Below the pieces are notes generated by a model, which saw nothing but the letters and a program-made list of their open reading frames with translations, had not been told where the DNA came from and did no database searches. From Anaerolineae bacterium (GTDB taxonomy: Bacteria > Chloroflexota > Anaerolineae > B4-G1 > SLSP01), in contig JAFGNI010000422.1 of assembly GCA_016927095.1 (NCBI GenBank), forward strand, positions 1-18,030: DNA of 18,030 nt, read 5' to 3'. The position numbers were made by a program, and so were the translations under genes. Shown here in pieces: positions 12,740 to 18,030 of the stretch. How positions within the stretch are numbered: position 1 is the stretch's first letter; the number at the start of each line of letters is the position of its first letter.

Positions 12740-15620
12740 TGACCCTGAGAGGTGAGTGAAGGTCGTAGGGATCCACATCATCGAGTTCCAAGCCAACTAC
12801 ACGGAGCTGGACCACCGCCTCCCGGAATTGCCGGTCGCTCGACTTGCTACGACTGGGATTCAGGGCGATAGCTATGTACGGCTTGCCATCCAGAATGTCC
12901 TCTACCAGGCCCGTCGCAATGCGCCGCGGACCACACTCAACGAAGATCCTCCCCCCAGCGGCGTAGACGTTCTCGATCTGGCGCTTGAAGAGCACGGGAT
13001 TGAGAATGTGATTGGCCAGAAGCGCCTTTGCTTCCTCGGGATCCTTGGGGTAGGGCTCCCCTGTCGTGTTCGAGTAGACCACCACGTCTGACGTTTGGAA
13101 CAACGTCGGGGCTACAGCCTCAGCAAACGGCTTGGACGCGTGCTCCACCAACGGCGTGTGGAACGCCGCCGACACGGGCAGGATCGTCACTTTGAAGCCC
13201 TTAGCCGTGAGGACGTCGTGCGCCGCCTGTATATCGGCTGTCGGTCCCGCCAACACCACCTGTGAGTTGGAGTTCTGGTTAGCGATCACGACACGGCCAA
13301 AAGCCGCGACCTCACGCTCCACGTCACTTAGCGCACCCTGGACGGCGGCCATACCGCCTGCGTCGAAGTCCGGGTTGGCCGGCGGTCGCATCGCCTTGCC
13401 ACGCGCCTTGACCAAGCGCATGAAGTCGTCATCCCGCAACACGCCACCAGCCCAAAGCGCGGAAAGCTCACCAAAGCTATGCCCTGCTGTGAAGTTCGGA
13501 CGAAAGCCGGCCTGGTGTAGCAAGCGGAAGAGCCCTGCACTGAAGACACCGATGCCGGCCTGGGCATAGTCGGTTGCTTGGAGGGCTTCATTTTGCTGCG
13601 CCACCGTCTCCGCGTCGAAGGCCGGCGGCGCGAAGACAACGGTCGATAGCTTTGCTTGACCTTCTGCCTCGAAACGTGCATCCATATCGGCGTAGACCTC
13701 GCGCAGTGGCGGGAAGTTGACCGCCAGCTCGCGTCCCATGTTGACGTACTGTGCGCCCTGTCCGGGGAACAAGGCGACAACGCTGTTGGTTGGATCCAGC
13801 CCTTCCCGGCGGTATGTGATACCCTTGGGGTGTTCCCAGCTGTCGGACTCCGGACGCATCCGCAACATCTTCACGGCACCCTCAAGCAGGTCTCGCGCCT
13901 CGTCTAGGCTGTCCGCCACGAAACCCAGCCGCGCTGCCGCCACAGGGATCCTCGGGGCGCGACTTGAGGTCGTCAGCGCGGCAAAGCTCTCCTCCCGATC
14001 TGTACCTTGTAGATCCTGCAATCTCTCCTCACAGAGGTTCAACAACGCCGCCGGATCAGCGGCATAAAGGATCACGGGCTGCGCCACACGACAAAGGCGA
14101 TAGGCGGACCGGTGATGTGTACCGGCTGCGTACTCGGCGCTGTACTCCTCAAGCACGACGTGGTAGTTCGTGCCACCGAAACCGAAAGCGCTGACGCCGG
14201 CACGTCGTGGGGTGTTGGGGCCGGGCCGAATCCAGGGACGGGTCTCAGTATTGATGTAGAAGGGCGAAGCCCCAAGGTCGAAGGCTGGATTCGGTTTGTC
14301 CACGTTGAGCGTCGGCGGGAGCACTTTCTGATCCAGGGCTAGGGCAGCTTTGATCATCCCCGCGGCGCCGGCAGCCGCCTTCGTGTGCCCAATCTGGGAT
14401 TTCACGCTACCCAAGGCAATGGTTTGGCCGTGGCCATTCTCGGAACCGAAGACCTGCATCAGACCGGCAAACTCAGCGGGATCACCCGCCCGTGTGCCGG
14501 TACCGTGTGCCTCTATCAGGCCGACTGACAGCGGCGACACACCGGCATCCGCGTATGCTCGCCGGAGTGCTAGGGCCTGGCCTTCGGGCCGAGGCGCGTA
14601 GATGCTCTTGTAGCGACCATCGCTTGAGGCTCCGATGCCACGGATGACAGCGTAGATCCGGTCGCCGTCGCGCTCCGCATCCGTCATTCGCTTGAGCACG
14701 AGCATGCCGATGCCTTCTCCCACCATCATGCCGTCCGCATCGGCGTCAAACGGACGCGGCACCTCACCCTGGGAGAAGGCAGGCGTCTTGCTGAAGCACA
14801 TGTAGGTGAATGCAGAGTTGTCGGTGTCCACACCACCCGTGATCATCATATCGGCGCGGCCCTCCAACAACTGGCTGATGGACATCTTGATGGCGCTCAA
14901 GCTGCTGGCGCAGGCCGCATCGACCACGCAGTTCATACCACCCAGGTCAAAGCGATTGGCGATGCGACCCGCGATCACATTGCCCAGGAGACCTGGGAAA
15001 GCATTCTCGTTCCACTCTATGTAAGCCAGCTTCATCTTATCTACGATTTCCGCGACCGTGTCATCGGGTAGGCCATAGCTCCTGAGCACGCGCTCCCACA
15101 CAGGGTACTGAAGCCTGGCGGTTAGCGGCGTGATCAACTTCTGTCCCCCAGCAACACCCAGAACGACCCCTGTCCGGGACCGGTCAAAGACACGACCGGA
15201 CCGGTGATGTGTACCGGCCTTCCCCGACTCACCGATTTCCTCACCGTATCCCGCATCAATCAGCACGTCCCGCGCAACCACCAGCCCCAGAAGCTGAGAG
15301 ACGTCAGTGACCTCCAGGATGTTGGGAGGAATTCCGAACTCCAGAGGATCGAAATCGATGTCGGGCAGGAACCCACCGCGCTTGCAGTAGACCTTGTCAC
15401 GAGCAGCAAGATCGGGATCGAAGTAGTCCTCGACCTGCCATCGAGATCGGGGCACCTCGGTGATGCAGTCGATCTTGTTCAGGATGTTGTCCCAGAAGGT
15501 TTCCGCGTTGCTAGATTGTGCGAAAATGCCCGCCAGCCCGATGATGGCAATCGGCGTGGTCCGCAATGAGCTGGTGGTCACGGGCGTCTGATCCACATCA
15601 ATACCTATCTGGCTGTCCAC
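12711..15620 (-). CDS. pfaA (N-terminal portion): PfaA-like ketosynthase - acyltransferase
   Basis: A 969-residue protein carrying the only complete ketosynthase in the window. The KS has DAACASS (catalytic Cys237), EAHGTGT (His372) and SQIGHTKAAAG (His412), ending at GFGGTNYHVVLEE. The acyltransferase follows with FPGQGAQYVNMG and GHSFGE (Ser715). The start is GTG at 15620, with GGAGAGG six bases upstream; it overlaps the bioY stop by 16 bases, so the two are coupled. A longer frame to 15761 would run through bioY and is rejected. Two family A repeats are inserted: residues 135-141 (AGTHHRS, a KS loop before RTGVVLGV) and about 499-505 (AGTHHRS, the KS-AT linker). A third forms the C-terminus (PVHSAGA) and borders the stop. 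In PfaA, KS-AT, ACPs and KR are one polypeptide; here the KS-AT is separate. Confidence 0.92.
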   Translation of the reverse strand: MDSQIGIDVDQTPVTTSSLRTTPIAIIGLAGIFAQSSNAETFWDNILNKIDCITEVPRSRWQVEDYFDPDLAARDKVYCKRGGFLPDIDFDPLEFGIPPNILEVTDVSQLLGLVVARDVLIDAGYGEEIGESGKAGTHHRSGRVFDRSRTGVVLGVAGGQKLITPLTARLQYPVWERVLRSYGLPDDTVAEIVDKMKLAYIEWNENAFPGLLGNVIAGRIANRFDLGGMNCVVDAACASSLSAIKMSISQLLEGRADMMITGGVDTDNSAFTYMCFSKTPAFSQGEVPRPFDADADGMMVGEGIGMLVLKRMTDAERDGDRIYAVIRGIGASSDGRYKSIYAPRPEGQALALRRAYADAGVSPLSVGLIEAHGTGTRAGDPAEFAGLMQVFGSENGHGQTIALGSVKSQIGHTKAAAGAAGMIKAALALDQKVLPPTLNVDKPNPAFDLGASPFYINTETRPWIRPGPNTPRRAGVSAFGFGGTNYHVVLEEYSAEYAAGTHHRSAYRLCRVAQPVILYAADPAALLNLCEERLQDLQGTDREESFAALTTSSRAPRIPVAAARLGFVADSLDEARDLLEGAVKMLRMRPESDSWEHPKGITYRREGLDPTNSVVALFPGQGAQYVNMGRELAVNFPPLREVYADMDARFEAEGQAKLSTVVFAPPAFDAETVAQQNEALQATDYAQAGIGVFSAGLFRLLHQAGFRPNFTAGHSFGELSALWAGGVLRDDDFMRLVKARGKAMRPPANPDFDAGGMAAVQGALSDVEREVAAFGRVVIANQNSNSQVVLAGPTADIQAAHDVLTAKGFKVTILPVSAAFHTPLVEHASKPFAEAVAPTLFQTSDVVVYSNTTGEPYPKDPEEAKALLANHILNPVLFKRQIENVYAAGGRIFVECGPRRIATGLVEDILDGKPYIAIALNPSRSKSSDRQFREAVVQLRVVGLELDDVDPYDLHSPLRVTMPVHSAGA
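14109..14125. repeat. Family A repeat in the KS-AT linker
   Basis: CCGGTGATGTGTACCGG, identical to the copy at 15201. It encodes AGTHHRS directly after the KS end (VVLEEYSAEYA). Confidence 0.9.
15201..15217. repeat. Family A repeat inside the ketosynthase domain
   Basis: CCGGTGATGTGTACCGG; encodes AGTHHRS in a KS surface segment before RTGVVLGVAGG. Confidence 0.9.
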
Positions 15621-16267
15621 GCTACACCTCTCCGTTCCCAGAGCCGGTTTCGAGCCAAGACGATGCACAAAGCGCAGATCAGCTTGAGGAGATCTCCAAT
15701 CACAAAGGGAAGGAATCCCAGCATCAGCACGCGCTTTAGACCGACGAAAAGCGCCAGCCAAGGCAACCCAACCAGATAGATAAGCACGTTACCGGTGAGC
15801 AGGGCCAGAAAAACGCCCATGCACCGGTGAAGTGTACCGGCGGGATGCTGTCCCCATCCCTTCTCCATCAACAGGCTTACCGCAGTAGCCCCGACAACGA
15901 AGCCGACCAGGTAACCACCGGTGGGACCCATCAAGGAGCTACCCGCGAACCGGTGAAGTGCACCGGCGAAGTAGGGCAAGCCCGCGCTTCCGGCGAGCAA
16001 GTAGAGCCCAAAGCTCGACCAGATGTACGGCCGCGGCAGCAGCGCACCAGCAAGCAGCACAACAAGCGTCTGTGCCGTCACAGGGACTGGGCTGAAGGGA
16101 ACCGGCGCGCGAACCTGCGCGCTCAGGGCGAGAAGGTAGGACAGCGGGATGGCGATAGCGATGTGCCGAAGCCATCCCCAACCTATCTTGCTCACAGAAA
16201 CGGCAAGGCTCGTTCGCGGATGATAGCTCGTGTGTTCATCCGCACTGGTGATGTTTACCGGCATCAT
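15605..16267 (-). CDS. bioY: Biotin transporter BioY (substrate-binding S component of an ECF transporter)
   Basis: A 220-residue integral membrane protein with about six hydrophobic segments. BioY signatures are PVPFSPVPVTAQTLVVLLAGALLP, GLYLLAGSAGLPYFAG, LMGPTGGYLVGF and PFVIGDLLKLICAL. It captures biotin and passes it with an EcfAAT module, or alone in some bacteria; no EcfA/T genes are visible. ATG at 16267 follows AGGAGG at seven bases; a second ATG follows immediately. Three family A repeats are within the reading frame: right after the start codons (PVNITS), at residues 101-107 (ALHRFAG, in the loop before GPTGG) and at 143-149 (AGTLHRCMG, between transmembrane segments). It lies 37 bases after the biotin carboxyl carrier gene, which fits a supply role for its biotinylation. 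Its end overlaps the KS-AT start. Confidence 0.92.
   Translation of the reverse strand: MMPVNITSADEHTSYHPRTSLAVSVSKIGWGWLRHIAIAIPLSYLLALSAQVRAPVPFSPVPVTAQTLVVLLAGALLPRPYIWSSFGLYLLAGSAGLPYFAGALHRFAGSSLMGPTGGYLVGFVVGATAVSLLMEKGWGQHPAGTLHRCMGVFLALLTGNVLIYLVGLPWLALFVGLKRVLMLGFLPFVIGDLLKLICALCIVLARNRLWERRGVAWTAR
15824..15840. repeat. Family A repeat in bioY, second internal copy
   Basis: CCGGTGAAGTGTACCGG; encodes AGTLHR between two predicted membrane segments. Confidence 0.9.
15950..15966. repeat. Family A repeat in bioY, first internal copy
   Basis: CCGGTGAAGTGCACCGG; encodes AGALHRF just before the conserved GPTGGY. Confidence 0.9.
16245..16261. repeat. Family A repeat at the bioY start
   Basis: CTGGTGATGTTTACCGG; encodes PVNITS immediately after the two initiating ATG codons. 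The stem has one T-G wobble. Confidence 0.85.
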
Positions 16268-16294
16268 AGTTTTTCCTCCTGAGTGAATGATGCA

Positions 16295-16332
16295 CCGGTG
16301 ATGCTTACCGGCGCACCGGTGATGCGTACCGG
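16295..16332. repeat. Family A tandem pair at the end of the biotin carrier gene (21-bp period)
   Basis: CCGGTGATGCTTACCGG (16295-16311) and CCGGTGATGCGTACCGG (16316-16332) with spacer CGCA. They encode the C-terminal tail TSRYASPVRR, and the first contains the TAA stop. Confidence 0.9.
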
Positions 16333-16877
16333 CTCGTTCCAGCACTAAGTGCCGAAGCGTCGTCACAGGCCACACGCACCAGAGGGGCGTCTTTCCCCAC
16401 CTGATCGCCCGCCGAGACGTGCATAGCAATGACGCGGCCTGCGCAGGGGGCCCGCAGCTGCATCTGCATCTTCATAGATTCCTGGGTCAGCAGCGTCTGG
16501 CCCTCCTCGACCTCCTGGCCCAGATCAACGCACACCTCGACGATGAGCCCCGGCATCGGTGCGCGCACATCGCCTCCTGTGTCTGCGAAGGCCGCATCCT
16601 TGGGCCCACGCAAACGCTGGCGCGTCCAAGGCTCTGTATCGGCGCAGTCCACACGGGCCACGATACGATGACCGTTGACCACTACCTCGTAGTCAGCGTG
16701 GTCTGTGATCTGGAAGTACATCTCGGTGCTCCGCGATTCGCGCCGGAAGAGATGGAGACCGTTGCCGTTCAGCGAAGCGAACTCGAAAGTAACTGGCTCG
16801 TCATTGACCAGCAACCCCGTCTGGTTGACCTCCACGCGGTACTCGGCTCCCCCCACGGATACTGTGTATCGTGCCAT
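16305..16877 (-). CDS. accB-like: Biotin carboxyl carrier protein of an acyl-CoA carboxylase
   Basis: A 190-residue protein with an N-terminal beta-rich domain (YTVSVGGAEYRVEV) and a C-terminal biotinyl domain APMPGLIVEV...QESMKMQMQLRAPCAGRV, whose biotin-accepting residue is Lys136 (ESMKM instead of the more common EAMKM). It carries CO2 between the biotin carboxylase encoded just upstream and a carboxyltransferase not seen here. The N-terminal part resembles the linker domain of propionyl- or methylcrotonyl-CoA carboxylase alpha chains rather than E. coli AccB. ATG at 16877 follows AAAGGTGG at six bases; the ATG at 16901 lacks an SD. A family B repeat encodes AAFADTGG (95-102) in the flexible linker just before the biotinyl domain. 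The last twelve or so residues (AGTSRYASPVRR) and the TAA stop are supplied by two tandem family A repeats. Confidence 0.9.
   Translation of the reverse strand: MARYTVSVGGAEYRVEVNQTGLLVNDEPVTFEFASLNGNGLHLFRRESRSTEMYFQITDHADYEVVVNGHRIVARVDCADTEPWTRQRLRGPKDAAFADTGGDVRAPMPGLIVEVCVDLGQEVEEGQTLLTQESMKMQMQLRAPCAGRVIAMHVSAGDQVGKDAPLVRVACDDASALSAGTSRYASPVRR
16572..16596. repeat. Family B repeat in the biotin carrier protein gene
   Basis: A GCCTCCT leader, the unit GTGTCTGCGAAGGCC and GCA. It encodes AAFADTGG in the linker before the biotinyl domain. Confidence 0.8.
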
Positions 16878-16906
16878 ATCAACCCACCTTTCTTGAATCA
16901 CGTGAA

Positions 16907-16937
16907 CCGGTGACCGGTGACCGGTGAAGTGTACCGG
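16907..16937. repeat. Family A repeat with triplicated CCGGTGA arm
   Basis: An intact CCGGTGAAGTGTACCGG (16921-16937) is preceded by two more CCGGTGA heptamers (16907-16920). It lies in the 66-base gap between the carboxylase and carrier-protein genes. Confidence 0.85.
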
Positions 16938-16943
16938 CGCGGT

Positions 16944-18030
<1,087 letters not shown>

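Noticed and set aside
12701..12796. An upstream start of the ACP gene at 12796
   Set aside because: It would run 86 bases into the KS-AT gene in another frame; an SD stands directly at 12700/12694.
15621..15761. A 47-residue N-terminal extension of KS-AT
   Set aside because: It would overlap bioY by over 150 bases and has no homology; GTG at 15620 has a good SD.
16268..16429. A 54-residue N-terminal extension of BioY
   Set aside because: It overlaps the carrier-protein gene and reads through two repeat copies; ATG at 16267 has AGGAGG at seven bases.

Overview
The window carries a minus-strand operon for an iterative, PfaA-D/Hgl-like type I fatty-acid/polyketide ('secondary lipid') synthase, its precursor-supply genes and its own carrier-protein activating enzyme. 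At the left edge two plus-strand genes run convergently to it. Nothing here fixes the taxonomy. High GC, SD-led tightly packed genes and the mix of families suggest a free-living, high-GC bacterium, possibly Chloroflexota; that is a low-confidence guess.

Layout. On the plus strand: the 3' end of mnmA (2-334) and a DEDDy 3'-5' exonuclease-like gene (392-919). On the minus strand, in transcription order from the right edge: biotin carboxylase (18030-16944, N-terminus outside the window), biotin carboxyl carrier protein (16877-16305), BioY biotin transporter (16267-15605), KS-AT (15620-12711), double-ACP protein (12694-11054), KR structural half (11060-10215), catalytic KR plus dehydratase (10228-8231), pseudo-KS/AT/DH/DH (8234-4200), PfaD-type enoyl reductase (4131-2422), a 78-residue zinc ribbon (2204-1968) and a Sfp-type phosphopantetheinyl transferase (1943-981).

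How the genes work together (inference). BioY imports biotin, which is attached to the carrier protein. The carboxylase then makes malonyl-type extender units. The PPTase arms the ACPs. KS-AT, ACP, KR, DH and ER elongate and process the chain. Only one KS keeps its catalytic Cys-His-His set, and the KS-CLF pair expected in PfaC is not seen. No release domain is visible. The product could therefore be a long-chain, hydroxylated or unsaturated lipid, and cannot be predicted from sequence.

The most unusual features are two families of very short dispersed repeats embedded in the coding sequences. Family A is a 17-bp imperfect palindrome (CCGGTGAWGTGTACCGG, or a GCGG...CCGC variant). There are 20 copies, all in the same orientation, in or at the edges of nearly every gene of the lipid operon, including three tandem pairs with exact 21-bp spacing and one copy nested inside another. 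Family B is built on a 15-bp unit (GCGTCTGCGCAGGCC) and has five insertions in coding regions on both strands. They add extra peptides at loops, linkers and termini, in the manner of Rickettsia palindromic elements. A second highlight is a canonical A7 slippery heptamer, in the correct frame, directly before the stop codon of the ACP gene. A -1 shift there would fuse the double ACP to the KR structural half, as in PfaA.
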